A stretch of 64,000 nt of DNA from Oscillospiraceae bacterium (GTDB lineage Bacteria > Bacillota > Clostridia > Oscillospirales > Oscillospiraceae): contig JAGBIE010000018.1 in assembly GCA_017935145.1 (NCBI GenBank), positions 1 through 64,000 of the forward strand. Reading direction: 5' to 3'. The notes under the pieces were generated by a model. The model worked only from the letters and a program-made list of their open reading frames with translations, ran no database searches and had not been told where the DNA came from. Both the position numbers and the translations under genes were made by a program. Below are positions 47,070-56,396 of the stretch, in pieces. The number at the start of each line of letters is the position of its first letter. The stretch's first letter is position 1.

Positions 47070-48401
47070 TTACAGCACCACCTTGCCGTTGGAGATATCT
47101 TCCGCCGTGAGGATGATTTCATCCCCAGGCCACAAGTGGTCGGTGGAGGATTTATCCAAGGTGACCACATAATTTTCGCCATTATCGTGGAGGATTTCCA
47201 CAGTTTTCCATCTGGCATGAGCGCCCTCTAATACATAGACGCCCACCTTGCCATCTTCCCGCACATGCACGGCTTTTTTGGGCACACGAAGACCCGAATA
47301 GGACTTAAAAATCACCTGTCCCGATTGCTGACGCAGGGCAGTTACATCCAGCATGTGCTTTTGGCAGGAAAGCACCAAGGCGCAGAGACCATCTTCTTCT
47401 TGGCTGATGGAATCCACGGTCATTTCCATGATGTTTCCGCCCATGCCCGCAAATTGGAGACCCACAGTGTCCCCTTTCCAAATGCCTGTGAGTTTTTCCG
47501 CAGGCACAAGGCACAGATACTGCCAAGTATCCCCAGTAATGAGCCGACCCACGGCACTATCGCTCACGGTAGAGGGGGTTAGATTCTGCACCTGCGATAC
47601 ACTGAGAGCATCGACATTTTGGGGGCTGAGGAGGCTTTCAAAACCATCCACCGTGGCGGAGAAATAGCCACTTTCACTGGCACGGAGATACACCATGCCA
47701 CCAGAAAGTTCCGTTCTCAGTTGGGTGATTTCATCCTGCACGGCTTTGGCCTGTTCCTGAATGAGGTAGAGTTGGGCGGGGTCAGAATATCGGCGAAGCA
47801 CCAAACCCTTGAGGGCGGGGGAAACATGTTCCGTAGCGCCAAAATTCCGCTCCGCCACCAAAAGGGACCAAGAGCGCAAAGAATCTGCAATCTGCCCGTC
47901 CATCACGGCATTTTCGCCCGTGTCTGTTCCGGCATAGAGAAGTTCAGAGAGTTTTGCTTCCAATTCTGTGATGCGCTCCTGCTTTTCTTTGGCTTGGGCA
48001 GAGGTGTAGCCATAGGCCACAGGCTCATTGACGGACACTTTCTGTCCCTCGCCCAATGCCAGCGCCCAAATCTCCGTGGAGGAGAGCATGGTTTTTTCAT
48101 CCCGCACCACATAGCCCGAGGTCTGATGCCCCACATGGGCGGTGTATTCCACTGCAGACACCGTCTGCACAGGGGTGTCCAGTCCATCATAGAGACCAAA
48201 GCCCACCCAAGTGAGCAGAGCGCAGGCGAACAGCACCACCATGATGCTTAAAATCCCCTTGCCCGACTTGCCATAGGCCTGTTTTCCAAAGAGGTTCAGC
48301 AGGCTTCTGCCCCAACCTTGGGGATAACTCCAAAGCCAAGCGATGCCCTTTTCCACGGCATTTTTGATTGTTATGTAGGTCTCTTTTATTTTTTTGCCCA
48401 T
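47070..48401 (-). CDS. HlyD-family membrane-fusion-like protein
   Basis: A 443-residue protein with one N-terminal helix (about 50-70) and a long extracytoplasmic part. It has beta-hammerhead segments (SGYVVRDEKTMLSS, QVIFKSYSGLRVPKKAVHVREDGKVGVYVLEG) and a central coiled coil (about 130-240), the plan of HlyD/MacA adaptors. Clostridial genomes often carry this protein in the same spot upstream of yggS-sepF-divIVA without a partner transporter, so a cell-division or envelope role is possible. No ABC partner is nearby. Confidence 0.78.
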   Translation of the reverse strand: MGKKIKETYITIKNAVEKGIAWLWSYPQGWGRSLLNLFGKQAYGKSGKGILSIMVVLFACALLTWVGFGLYDGLDTPVQTVSAVEYTAHVGHQTSGYVVRDEKTMLSSTEIWALALGEGQKVSVNEPVAYGYTSAQAKEKQERITELEAKLSELLYAGTDTGENAVMDGQIADSLRSWSLLVAERNFGATEHVSPALKGLVLRRYSDPAQLYLIQEQAKAVQDEITQLRTELSGGMVYLRASESGYFSATVDGFESLLSPQNVDALSVSQVQNLTPSTVSDSAVGRLITGDTWQYLCLVPAEKLTGIWKGDTVGLQFAGMGGNIMEMTVDSISQEEDGLCALVLSCQKHMLDVTALRQQSGQVIFKSYSGLRVPKKAVHVREDGKVGVYVLEGAHARWKTVEILHDNGENYVVTLDKSSTDHLWPGDEIILTAEDISNGKVVL

Positions 48402-48434
48402 GGCGCGGTCCTTTCCCCCGCATGGGCGTGACGG

Positions 48435-48656
48435 TTAGGTAGAATCCCCCCGAAAAGCCACCTGCGGGATGATGGTAGAAATGGCGTGTTTGTAGATCAT
48501 TTCCTGTTTGCCTTCGGCTTGCACCGTGACGGCAAAGGGGTCAAAGCCCGTGATTTGGCAACGGATTTGAAATCCGTTCATTAAAAACACCGTCACGGGG
48601 ACATGTTCCTTGCGGAGTTGGTTCAGGAAGCGATCTTGCATGGTTTCGTTTTGCAT
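48435..48656 (-). CDS. hfq: RNA chaperone Hfq
   Basis: A 73-residue Sm-like protein. The Sm1 motif is QDRFLNQLRKEHVPVTVFLMNGFQIRCQITGFD, and the Sm2 segment MIYKHAISTIIPQ matches the family YKHAIST signature. It lacks the long C-terminal tail of enteric Hfq, as usual in Firmicutes. A 9-bp perfect hairpin (48657-48688) lies directly upstream of the ATG with the AGGA site in its loop, suggesting translation control. It keeps the miaA-hfq pairing known in many bacteria. Confidence 0.95.
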   Translation of the reverse strand: MQNETMQDRFLNQLRKEHVPVTVFLMNGFQIRCQITGFDPFAVTVQAEGKQEMIYKHAISTIIPQVAFRGDST

Positions 48657-48688
48657 GAGTATTACATCCTTTCTTTGTTGTAATACTC
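48657..48688 (-). promoter_or_regulatory. Hairpin at the hfq ribosome-binding site
   Basis: In the mRNA GAGTATTAC and GTAATACTC form a perfect 9-bp stem enclosing AACAAAGAAAGGAT. The Shine-Dalgarno AGGA lies in the loop, and the ATG follows immediately after the stem. Confidence 0.75.
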
Positions 48689-48703
48689 ACAGTGTAACAG
48701 TAC

Positions 48704-49639
48704 CTAACCCAAAAAATTGGTCAGTTCCTGTCGCGCGGCGGAGAAAACATCCGCCTCTTGGGTCAATATGCTACGGTCCAGCCAGCAAATGTCATCACGG
48801 CGGTGAAACCAAGTCATCTGCCGTTTGGCATAACGGCGAGAGCCTTGCTGGACAGCCTTGACGGCATCGTCCAAAGATTCCTTGCCCTCCAGATACAGCA
48901 AAAACTCCTTGTAGCCGATGGCTTGCATGGCGGTGGATTGGGTATCCGCACCGCTATCCAGAAGCCCTTGAATCTCCTGCAAAAGCCCCTGTTCTAGCAT
49001 AAGAAGCACCCGTTTATCAATGCGCTCATAGAGTTCTTTGCGGTTGGAAAACCACAGACCCAGGCGCAGAGGAGCATACTGGGGCGGAAGGCTTGCCGTG
49101 CGCTCATTGTGCACGGAGATAGGCTCGCCTGTGGCATAGTACACCTCCAAGGCGCGGAGGATGCGCTTGCGGTCAAGGAGATGTAAGCGCTGTGCCGTGG
49201 CGGGGTCGATGGTTTGCAATTCCCGAAGTAGCGCTTCCATGCCCTCGGTATCGGCACGATGTTCCAGTTCTTTGCGCAACGCCTCATCCCCTTGGGGAGC
49301 AAACTGCTGTCCCTGCATGAGAGAGTCCATATAAAGTCCCGTACCGCCACAGATGATGGCGGTTTTGCCTCGCGCCAAAACATCCTGCAAAATGGGAGAA
49401 GCCATTTCCACATATTTTCCCACGGAAAAAGCCTCGTTGGGGTCTGCCACGGAGAGCATGTGGTGGACTACTCCGCCCATTTCTTCCTCCGTGGGCTTGG
49501 CAGTGCCAATATCCATGCCACGATAGACCTGCATGGAATCGCAGGAGATGACTTCACCATCATACCTCTGCGCCAAGCGGACAGAAAGGGCGGTTTTGCC
49601 CGATGCGGTAGGTCCTAAAATGCAAATAATCTTGTCCAA
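48704..49639 (-). CDS. miaA: tRNA dimethylallyltransferase MiaA (TTG start)
   Basis: A 311-residue enzyme adding dimethylallyl to A37 of tRNAs reading UNN codons. P-loop GPTASGKTALSVRLAQ (9-24), catalytic DSMQVYRGMDIGTAKPT, then IICGGTGLYMDSLMQG and the tRNA-recognition HLLDRKRILRALEVYYATG. The late RRYAKRQMTWFHR is also typical. The first codon is TTG with GGAG nine bases upstream. It follows mutL and precedes hfq. Its product is later methylthiolated by MiaB, encoded in the same run. Confidence 0.95.
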   Translation of the reverse strand: MDKIICILGPTASGKTALSVRLAQRYDGEVISCDSMQVYRGMDIGTAKPTEEEMGGVVHHMLSVADPNEAFSVGKYVEMASPILQDVLARGKTAIICGGTGLYMDSLMQGQQFAPQGDEALRKELEHRADTEGMEALLRELQTIDPATAQRLHLLDRKRILRALEVYYATGEPISVHNERTASLPPQYAPLRLGLWFSNRKELYERIDKRVLLMLEQGLLQEIQGLLDSGADTQSTAMQAIGYKEFLLYLEGKESLDDAVKAVQQGSRRYAKRQMTWFHRRDDICWLDRSILTQEADVFSAARQELTNFLG

Positions 49640-49652
49640 AGGACTTCGCTCC

Positions 49653-51479
49653 TTACGCGCGTTTGAAGAATTTTTCCAGTTCCCCCGCAGTCAGGCGCAC
49701 ACAGATGGGACGCCCATGGGGGCAATATTTTAAGTCCTCACGACTCATGACCTCGTGCGCCAGCACTTCCAATTCCTTGGCAGTGGTGTGCCAGCCTGCC
49801 TTGATGGCGGCTTTGCACGCCACACTGTGGAGCAGGTGGTCACGGCGATGGTCTTGGGGCAGGCGACCCTCCAACAAATCGGATGCAAACTCCGTAATAA
49901 GGTTTTTGGCATCGTGGGGGTCTAAATCTGCGGGCAGTTCCCGCAGGAGGATGTTTTGGTCGCCAAAATCTTCCACTTCCATGCCACAATCGCAGAAGAA
50001 ATCCTGCTCCTGCAAGACAATGGCATGCTCTTCGGGGGTCAGCGCCACGGCAATAGGCTCTATGAGGCGCTGGCGCATGACCTCTTTGGGTCTTTGCAGG
50101 AGTTTTTCAAAGAGAATTCGCTCGTGGGCGGCGTGTTTATCGATGAGCACCACATCCTGCCCCTCTTCCAGCACCAAGTAGCTGTTTAAGACCTCGCCCA
50201 CAATGCGGTAGGCGGGGGCATCCACCACAGGGGTGGAGATGACAGGGGCGGGAGGAGTTTCCTTCTGAGGGATTTTGGGGGTCTCTTTGGGCAGAGGGAT
50301 AAAGGTCTGCTCCATCAGCACAGGGTCTTGCACGGGATTTTGCTCCAAATTGCCCAAAGGTAGCGGGCGGGAGACGGGGGTTTTCTCCTCGGGGGCAAAA
50401 AGGGTGCGGAACTGCTCCGCCGTCATGGTGCGGAAAGCGGGTTTTTCCGCCACGGGAGCGGTTTTGGGCAGATGCACCTCCGCCCGCACGGGGGTTTTAT
50501 TCAGTGCCGATTGGACGCCGTAGCGCACGCAATCAAACACCGTCTGTTCTGAGAGGAATTTGACCTCCGTCTTGGCGGGGTGGACATTGACATCCACCGC
50601 CTCTTGAGGCAGAGTCAAAAACAGCACACATCCAGGGAAACGACCTACCATCATTTGATTGCGGTAGGCTTCTTCCAAGCCTGCGGAGAGGAGTTTGGAT
50701 TTGACATAGCGTCCATTGACGAAAAACTGCTGATAGTTGCGGTTACCGCGGGTTGCCATGGGGTTTGTCACATAGCCGTAAAGACGGCAATTATCCCACA
50801 CGCCCTCCACCAAGACCAGTTCCTTGGCAAAGGCGCGGGAGTAGACCGCATGGATGGCGGAAAGGAGTTCTCCATCCCCAGGGGTGGAGAGTTCTTCCTG
50901 CCCATCCCGCACATAGCGGAAAGAAACGCTGGGATTGCACAGGGCTTGGTGTTGCAGAACACCCAACACCGCGGAGGATTCCACGCTGTCCCGCTTCATA
51001 AATTTCATGCGGGCGGGGGTGTTGAAGAACAAGTCCCGCACCACCATGGTAGTGCCCTTGGGACAGCCCGCCTCGCTTTTTTCCAGAATTTTACCACCCT
51101 CCAAGCGCACACGAGTGCCAAGGGGGGCATCTTCTGTTTTGGTGAGTACCTCTACCCGCGCCACGGCGGCGGTAGCCGCCAAGGCTTCCCCACGGAAGCC
51201 CAGGGTTTGAATCTTCTCCAAATCCTCTGCGGTGCGGATTTTGCTGGTAGCATGACGCAAAAAGGCGGTGGAGGCATCGTCACTTGTCATGCCACAGCCA
51301 TCATCGGTGACACGAATGAGCGCCATGCCACCGTTTTGAATCTCCACGGTGATGTGCTTTGCGCCAGCATCGATGGAGTTTTCGGTCAGTTCTTTCACCA
51401 CGGAGGCGGGGCGTTCCACCACCTCGCCTGCGGCGATGAGATCCGCCACATGGGGCGGCAGAGTTTGAATGATGTTCAT
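49653..51479 (-). CDS. mutL: DNA mismatch repair endonuclease MutL
   Basis: A 608-residue protein. The N-terminal GHKL ATPase has IAAGEVVERPASVVKELTENS, DDGCGM, and LGFRGEALA. The C-terminal domain has DKHAAHERILFE, the metal-binding endonuclease motif DQHA(x)2E(x)4E with Gln changed to Lys, then ACKAAIKAG and CPHGRPI. This marks a nicking MutL, so no MutH is needed. Start at 51479 excludes a short upstream extension. It lies between the CPBP protease and miaA genes, with mutS close by. Confidence 0.96.
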   Translation of the reverse strand: MNIIQTLPPHVADLIAAGEVVERPASVVKELTENSIDAGAKHITVEIQNGGMALIRVTDDGCGMTSDDASTAFLRHATSKIRTAEDLEKIQTLGFRGEALAATAAVARVEVLTKTEDAPLGTRVRLEGGKILEKSEAGCPKGTTMVVRDLFFNTPARMKFMKRDSVESSAVLGVLQHQALCNPSVSFRYVRDGQEELSTPGDGELLSAIHAVYSRAFAKELVLVEGVWDNCRLYGYVTNPMATRGNRNYQQFFVNGRYVKSKLLSAGLEEAYRNQMMVGRFPGCVLFLTLPQEAVDVNVHPAKTEVKFLSEQTVFDCVRYGVQSALNKTPVRAEVHLPKTAPVAEKPAFRTMTAEQFRTLFAPEEKTPVSRPLPLGNLEQNPVQDPVLMEQTFIPLPKETPKIPQKETPPAPVISTPVVDAPAYRIVGEVLNSYLVLEEGQDVVLIDKHAAHERILFEKLLQRPKEVMRQRLIEPIAVALTPEEHAIVLQEQDFFCDCGMEVEDFGDQNILLRELPADLDPHDAKNLITEFASDLLEGRLPQDHRRDHLLHSVACKAAIKAGWHTTAKELEVLAHEVMSREDLKYCPHGRPICVRLTAGELEKFFKRA

Positions 51480-51492
51480 GGTTGTTTCCTCC

Positions 51493-52197
51493 TTACAGGG
51501 CAATCATCACACCATAGGCGATGGCATTGATGATAGCGTGGAGAACCACAGGACACCAAATGGTGCCCGATTTTTCATAGGTCCAGCCCAAGGCGATGCC
51601 CGCAGGCAGGTACAGACACAGGTTATACACCGCGGTGACAAAGTCCAAAGCGACAAAATACTGCCACACATGCATGAAAGAGAAGAGCAAAATGCTCGCC
51701 ACATAGGCAAGGTAGCGGTTCACCTTGTGCAGTGACCCAAAAACCACGCCACGGATGAGCACCTCTTCCGTCAAGGGCGCAAGAAGAATGAGAAACAGCG
51801 CCATAAGGGTGGAGTTTTCATAGACAAGACCGCCCACCACCTCGTTATTCACGGCAGATTTTTCGCCAAAGATCAGCATAAGGGCGGTGGAGAGAATCAG
51901 TTGGGTAAAATAGTAGAGGGCAAAGCCCAAGATAAGGGTTTGGATGAATGCCCAAAAATGCTCCGTAAAACTGCGGAAACTCCGCTTGAGCCACGAGGCG
52001 AATCCCAACACCACCACGGCGAAATTGGTGCAGAAAAACACGCTATTGAGCATAAGGGGTGAGCCTTCTAAGCCCAAAATGCCAAAGAGTTTCTGGATGC
52101 CCCATCCCAAAAGGAACAGATACACAGGCAGATAGCACCAGCCCAAAATCACCTGTGGAGTGGAGAGTCTTGCGCCCAAATCATGATTTTTCTTCAT
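51493..52197 (-). CDS. CPBP-family intramembrane metalloprotease
   Basis: A 234-residue membrane protein with seven or eight helices. The CPBP (CAAX-protease) motifs are present: EEVLIRGVVFG (about 136-146, EExxxR), FSFMHVWQ (about 167-174) with the second-motif His, and the C-terminal HAIINAIAY (about 220-228). ATG at 52197 has AGAGGTG upstream; an in-frame GTG three codons earlier overlaps that site. Insertion between mutS and mutL is unusual for repair operons. Role unknown, possibly peptide or membrane-protein processing. Confidence 0.85.
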   Translation of the reverse strand: MKKNHDLGARLSTPQVILGWCYLPVYLFLLGWGIQKLFGILGLEGSPLMLNSVFFCTNFAVVVLGFASWLKRSFRSFTEHFWAFIQTLILGFALYYFTQLILSTALMLIFGEKSAVNNEVVGGLVYENSTLMALFLILLAPLTEEVLIRGVVFGSLHKVNRYLAYVASILLFSFMHVWQYFVALDFVTAVYNLCLYLPAGIALGWTYEKSGTIWCPVVLHAIINAIAYGVMIAL

Positions 52198-52221
52198 GGA
52201 ATACACCTCTTTTCGGGGAAA

Positions 52222-54807
52222 TTACAGGAGTTTTTTTAATTCGTAGAGCAAATTCATGGCTTCGATGGGGGTGAGGGTATCCAAGGATACCTGTTCCACC
52301 CGCTTTAAAATCTCATTGGCGGTCATGTCCCCCATGGAGACCTGCGCCTCTTCCTGCACCGCAGGACGAGGGGCGGGTACTGCGCCACTTTCCAGCGTTT
52401 GGAGAATGTTCCGCGCGCGAGTGAGGACACTATCGGGCAGACCTGCCAGTTTGGCAACCTCTACGCCATAACTGCTGGTGGCAGGACCTTTGACAATTTT
52501 CCGCAGGAAAATCATGTCCCCCTGCCGTTTTTTCACGGCGATGTTAAAGTTCTGCAGTCCTTGCAGTTCCTGTTCCATTTCCGTCAGTTCGTGATAATGG
52601 GTGGCAAAGAGGGTCTTTGCGCCCAGTTTCTTTTGATCCACGGCAAATTCCAGCACCGCGCGGGCGATGGCCATGCCATCGAAAGTGGATGTGCCACGGC
52701 CGATTTCGTCCAAGATGAGTAGACTACGGTTTGTGGCATAGCGGAGGATATCCGCCACTTCTGTCATTTCCACCATGAAGGTGGACTGACCGGAACTTAA
52801 ATCATCACTGGCGCCGATACGGGTGAAAATCCGGTCCACCACGCCAATTCTCGCATCCCGCGCGGGCACAAAAGAGCCCATCTGCGCCATGAGGGTAATA
52901 AGCGCCACTTGACGCATGTAGGTGCTTTTACCCGCCATGTTAGGACCTGTAATCAGCGCGGCACGGCACTGTTCCGTATCCAAAAGAGTATCGTTGGGGA
53001 CAAAAAGTTCATCCTTTAAGACCTGTTCCACCACAGGGTGGCGACCATCTTGAATTTGGATGATGCCACTTTCATCCACCTCGGGACAGGTGTAGCGGTT
53101 TTTCACCGCCACATGGGCGAAGGTGGAAAGCACATCGGCCAAAGCGGCGGCGCGGGCAGTGGACTGAATCCGCGGGGCGTGGGAGGCAAGGAGATTCCGC
53201 AATTTGGTGAAAATATCATACTCCAACTGGACAATGCGGTCCTTGGCGCCCATGATGGTGTTTTCCAGTTCTTTCAGTTCTTGGGTAATATAGCGCTCAC
53301 CATTGACAAGGGTCTGCTTGCGGATATAGTGCTCGGGCACTTCCGCCGTTTGACCCTTGGAGACCTCAATATAGTAACCAAAGACGCGGTTATAGCCCAT
53401 TTTCAGGGTCTTGATGCCCGTCTTTTCCCGTTCATCCTTCTCCATCTGCAGAAGGATATTCTTGCCACCGTCTTGAATTTCCCGCAGGCGGTCCAATTCT
53501 TCGTGGTAGCCCTTGCGAATCATGCCACCCTCCCGCACAGAAAGAGGCGGTTCATCCACCACGGCGCAGGCGATGGCATGCCTCAAGTCGCTTAAATCGT
53601 CAAAATCCTTGGCGGTAGCGGTGAGGAGGGGCGAGGAGAGGGAGGAAAGGTCCTCTTTGAGTTTGGGCAAAATTTCCGTGCCTTGGACAAAGGCTGCCAA
53701 ATCTCTTGCGTTGGCAGTGCCTGTGACCATGCGGGAGACGATGCGCTCCAAATCGCACAGAGAACCCAGTTCTTCCCGCAGTTCGTCCCGAAGAAGGGTC
53801 TTTTGGGTCAGTTCTTCCACAGCGCTGAGGCGACCACGAATGGCACGGACACTGAGTAGGGGCTTTTCCATGAAACTGCGCATGAGACGGCTCCCCGCGC
53901 TACTGCGGGTTTTATCCAGCACCCACAAAAGAGAGCCTTTTTTCTCCCCACGGCGGAGCGTTTCCGTCAGTTCTAAGTTTCGTCTTGCCGCCAAATCCAG
54001 CACCATAAACTGTCCCGAGGTGTAAAATTCGGGTCGCGTGAGATGGCTGAGGGTATTTTTTTGAATGCTTTGGAGGGTTTTCAGCAATGCGCCTGCGGCA
54101 ACGATGGCGGCAGAGGATGTGAGGGAATATTCCTCACAAGGCACGAGAAACTGTTTTTCCAGCGCCTCACGGCAGGCATCTTCTGCAAAGAGGGATTTTT
54201 CCCCTGTTTGGGTACAGCAGGAGAGTTTTTCCTGCAAAAATGTGAACAGTTCGCTCCCCTGTTCGCAGGAGACCACGGCTTCTGCGGGAGAAAAGCGCCC
54301 CAGTTCCCCTTGGGCGGAGGTGACAGCATCCTCCCCCACAGCGTGGGTGACGAAGAATCCGCCGGTAGAAATATCGCAAAACGCCAAGCCGATGGCACCC
54401 TTACACTCTGCCACACAGGCAAAATAGTTGTTCTTCTTTTCATCCAGCATGGAACTTTCCGTCACAGTGCCAGGGGTGACGGTGCGGACAATATCCCGCT
54501 TCACCAATCCCTTGGCGGTGGCGGGGTCTTCCACCTGTTCGCAGATGGCAACCTTGTAGCCACGGGAGACTAAGCGGGCAATATAACTTTCCGAAGAGTG
54601 GTAGGGAATCCCGCACATGGGGATGCGGTCTTCCTTATCCTTGGCTTTGTCCCGCGTGGTGAGGGTCAAGTCCAGTTCGCGGGATGCCACACGGGCATCA
54701 TCTGCGAACATCTCATAGAAATCACCCAAGCGGAAGAAGAGGATGGCATCTTGATTCTGTTCCTTGATTTGCAAATACTGTTGCATCATGGGGGTCAGTT
54801 CTGCCAT
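52222..54807 (-). CDS. mutS: DNA mismatch repair protein MutS
   Basis: An 861-residue MutS1. The mismatch-binding domain has LFFRLGDFYEMFADDA (Phe-x-Glu, about 26-41) and the ATPase has GPNMAGKSTYMRQVALI, then the family signature DEIGRGTSTFDGMAIARAVLE and LFATHYHELTEME. The C-terminal helix-turn-helix dimer region ends the protein. Length is standard. It starts one base after the miaB stop, with AGGAGG inside miaB's end, and is followed by the CPBP gene, then mutL. Confidence 0.97.
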   Translation of the reverse strand: MAELTPMMQQYLQIKEQNQDAILFFRLGDFYEMFADDARVASRELDLTLTTRDKAKDKEDRIPMCGIPYHSSESYIARLVSRGYKVAICEQVEDPATAKGLVKRDIVRTVTPGTVTESSMLDEKKNNYFACVAECKGAIGLAFCDISTGGFFVTHAVGEDAVTSAQGELGRFSPAEAVVSCEQGSELFTFLQEKLSCCTQTGEKSLFAEDACREALEKQFLVPCEEYSLTSSAAIVAAGALLKTLQSIQKNTLSHLTRPEFYTSGQFMVLDLAARRNLELTETLRRGEKKGSLLWVLDKTRSSAGSRLMRSFMEKPLLSVRAIRGRLSAVEELTQKTLLRDELREELGSLCDLERIVSRMVTGTANARDLAAFVQGTEILPKLKEDLSSLSSPLLTATAKDFDDLSDLRHAIACAVVDEPPLSVREGGMIRKGYHEELDRLREIQDGGKNILLQMEKDEREKTGIKTLKMGYNRVFGYYIEVSKGQTAEVPEHYIRKQTLVNGERYITQELKELENTIMGAKDRIVQLEYDIFTKLRNLLASHAPRIQSTARAAALADVLSTFAHVAVKNRYTCPEVDESGIIQIQDGRHPVVEQVLKDELFVPNDTLLDTEQCRAALITGPNMAGKSTYMRQVALITLMAQMGSFVPARDARIGVVDRIFTRIGASDDLSSGQSTFMVEMTEVADILRYATNRSLLILDEIGRGTSTFDGMAIARAVLEFAVDQKKLGAKTLFATHYHELTEMEQELQGLQNFNIAVKKRQGDMIFLRKIVKGPATSSYGVEVAKLAGLPDSVLTRARNILQTLESGAVPAPRPAVQEEAQVSMGDMTANEILKRVEQVSLDTLTPIEAMNLLYELKKLL

Positions 54808-54808
54808 G

Positions 54809-56224
54809 TTACCCCTCCTTTCCTACGAGTTCTCCCACCAATGACCATGTGGTGCTATGGGTGATTTTTAGGTTTACATAATTACCAACGAGTTCCTCTG
54901 CGCCTGCAAAACGGCAGAGTCTTCCGCCCTCGGTGCGGGCGGTGAGGGAGTCCCCATCTTTGCCGTCCACCAAGACGCGGAAGGTTTTGCCCACATAGGC
55001 GCGGTGTTTTTCCTCCGAAATGCGGTTTTGGGTGTCCACCAACAGGTCAAAACGGCGATTTTTCTCCTCCTTGGGGGTGGGGTCGTCCATTTTTGCTGCA
55101 GGTGTGCCGGGGCGGGGGGAGAAAATGAAGGTGAAGAGGGCATCGTAACCCACCTCTTCCACAAGACGCAGGGTGTCCATAAACTCCTCTTCCGTCTCCC
55201 CAGGGAAGCCCACGATGACATCGGAAGTTAAGACCAACTGGGGCATGACTTTCTTGGCATAGGCAATGAGAGCGCGATAGCGGGCAGAATCGTAGTGGCG
55301 ATTCATGGCTTTGAGGACTCTGTCGTTCCCCGATTGGAAGGGCAGGTGGAGTTGTTTTGCGATTTTGGGGTACTTTGCCATGACATCGAAGAGTTTTTCG
55401 CTGGCATCCCGCGGGTGGCTGGTCATAAAGCGCAGGAGGAAATCTCCATCCAAGGTGGCTAGGGTCTCCAAAAGGTCGGCAAAATCCATCTTTTCCTCTA
55501 AATCTTTGCCGTAGGAGTTTACATTTTGCCCCAAAAGGGTAATGTCCTTATAGCCCTTGGCGATGAGGTCTTTTACCTCCGCAATGACATCCTGCGGGAG
55601 TCTGCTCCGCTCCCGACCACGGACATAGGGCACAATGCAGTAGGAGCAGAAATTGTTACAGCCGTACATGATGCTGACCCACGCTTTGAGATTGCCACTG
55701 CGCATTCTAGGCAGACCTTCCGCGATGACGCCTGCATCATCTTCCACAAAGAACAGGCGCTTTTTGCCTGTGAGCACCTTATAGAGCAGTTCGGGGAAGC
55801 GGTGGAGATGGTGGGTGTTGAACCCGCCCGATACATGGTGGTAACTGTGCTTGATTTTCTCCTGCACCGATTCTTCGCCCATCATGCAACCGCAGATGAA
55901 AATCTTTTGCTCAGGATGCCGTCTTTGGGTGTGCACCAGTGCGCCCAAGTTGCCCAGCACACGGCTTTCCGCATGCTGACGGATGGCGCAGGTGTTGAAG
56001 ATAACGCAGTCCGCCCCCTCTTCCGTATCCGTCATGGTGTAGCCACAATTTAGGAGCAGACCCCGCAAGGTCTCCGAATCTGCCTCATTCTGCTGACAGC
56101 CATAGGTATCCACAAAAGCGGAGGGCGTGCGCCCCTGCTCCATCCAATAAGCGCGGATGCGGGCGCAATATTTTTCTTGTAATGCCAGTTCTTCTGCGGA
56201 AACGCGAGAGGTTTTTTCCTTCAT
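54809..56224 (-). CDS. miaB: tRNA-2-methylthio-N6-dimethylallyladenosine synthase MiaB
   Basis: A 471-residue radical-SAM methylthiotransferase. The N-terminal MTTase domain has TYGCQQNEADSE and INTCAIRQHAE. The radical-SAM cluster is YGCNNFCSYCIVPYVRGRERSR, and the C-terminal TRAM domain binds tRNA. It finishes the ms2i6A37 modification begun by MiaA. First gene of the long minus-strand run, with its own promoter at 56262-56290. Confidence 0.96.
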   Translation of the reverse strand: MKEKTSRVSAEELALQEKYCARIRAYWMEQGRTPSAFVDTYGCQQNEADSETLRGLLLNCGYTMTDTEEGADCVIFNTCAIRQHAESRVLGNLGALVHTQRRHPEQKIFICGCMMGEESVQEKIKHSYHHVSGGFNTHHLHRFPELLYKVLTGKKRLFFVEDDAGVIAEGLPRMRSGNLKAWVSIMYGCNNFCSYCIVPYVRGRERSRLPQDVIAEVKDLIAKGYKDITLLGQNVNSYGKDLEEKMDFADLLETLATLDGDFLLRFMTSHPRDASEKLFDVMAKYPKIAKQLHLPFQSGNDRVLKAMNRHYDSARYRALIAYAKKVMPQLVLTSDVIVGFPGETEEEFMDTLRLVEEVGYDALFTFIFSPRPGTPAAKMDDPTPKEEKNRRFDLLVDTQNRISEEKHRAYVGKTFRVLVDGKDGDSLTARTEGGRLCRFAGAEELVGNYVNLKITHSTTWSLVGELVGKEG

Positions 56225-56261
56225 GTCAGCATGCTCCCAAGTGAATAATTTCTCAACTTAT

Positions 56262-56290
56262 ACTATAACATTTTTCTGCCATTTTTGCAA
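56262..56290 (-). promoter_or_regulatory. Promoter of the miaB-mutS-...-divIVA run
   Basis: TTGCAA, 17 bp, TATAGT on the minus strand, 38 bases before the miaB start. Confidence 0.75.
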
Positions 56291-56365
56291 CGAAAAACCG
56301 CCGTCTTTTCCCCTGTGTCTAGGCTAAAAAATTGACAGAAAATTCATCTATTTTTCCCTTGGTGG

Positions 56366-56374
56366 TGCTATACT
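56366..56374 (+). promoter_or_regulatory. Extended -10 promoter for cls
   Basis: TGCTATACT is an extended -10 element; a good -35 is not present at the normal distance (TTGACA at 56332 is 31 bp away). The predicted start of RNA falls after the ATG at 56376, supporting the GTG start. Confidence 0.5.
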
Positions 56375-56396
56375 CATGGAAAAGGAGGGAACTTTT

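Noticed and set aside
56332..56374. TTGACA with TATACT as a standard promoter for cls
   Set aside because: The hexamers are 31 bp apart; 16-18 is needed. The extended -10 is the better reading.
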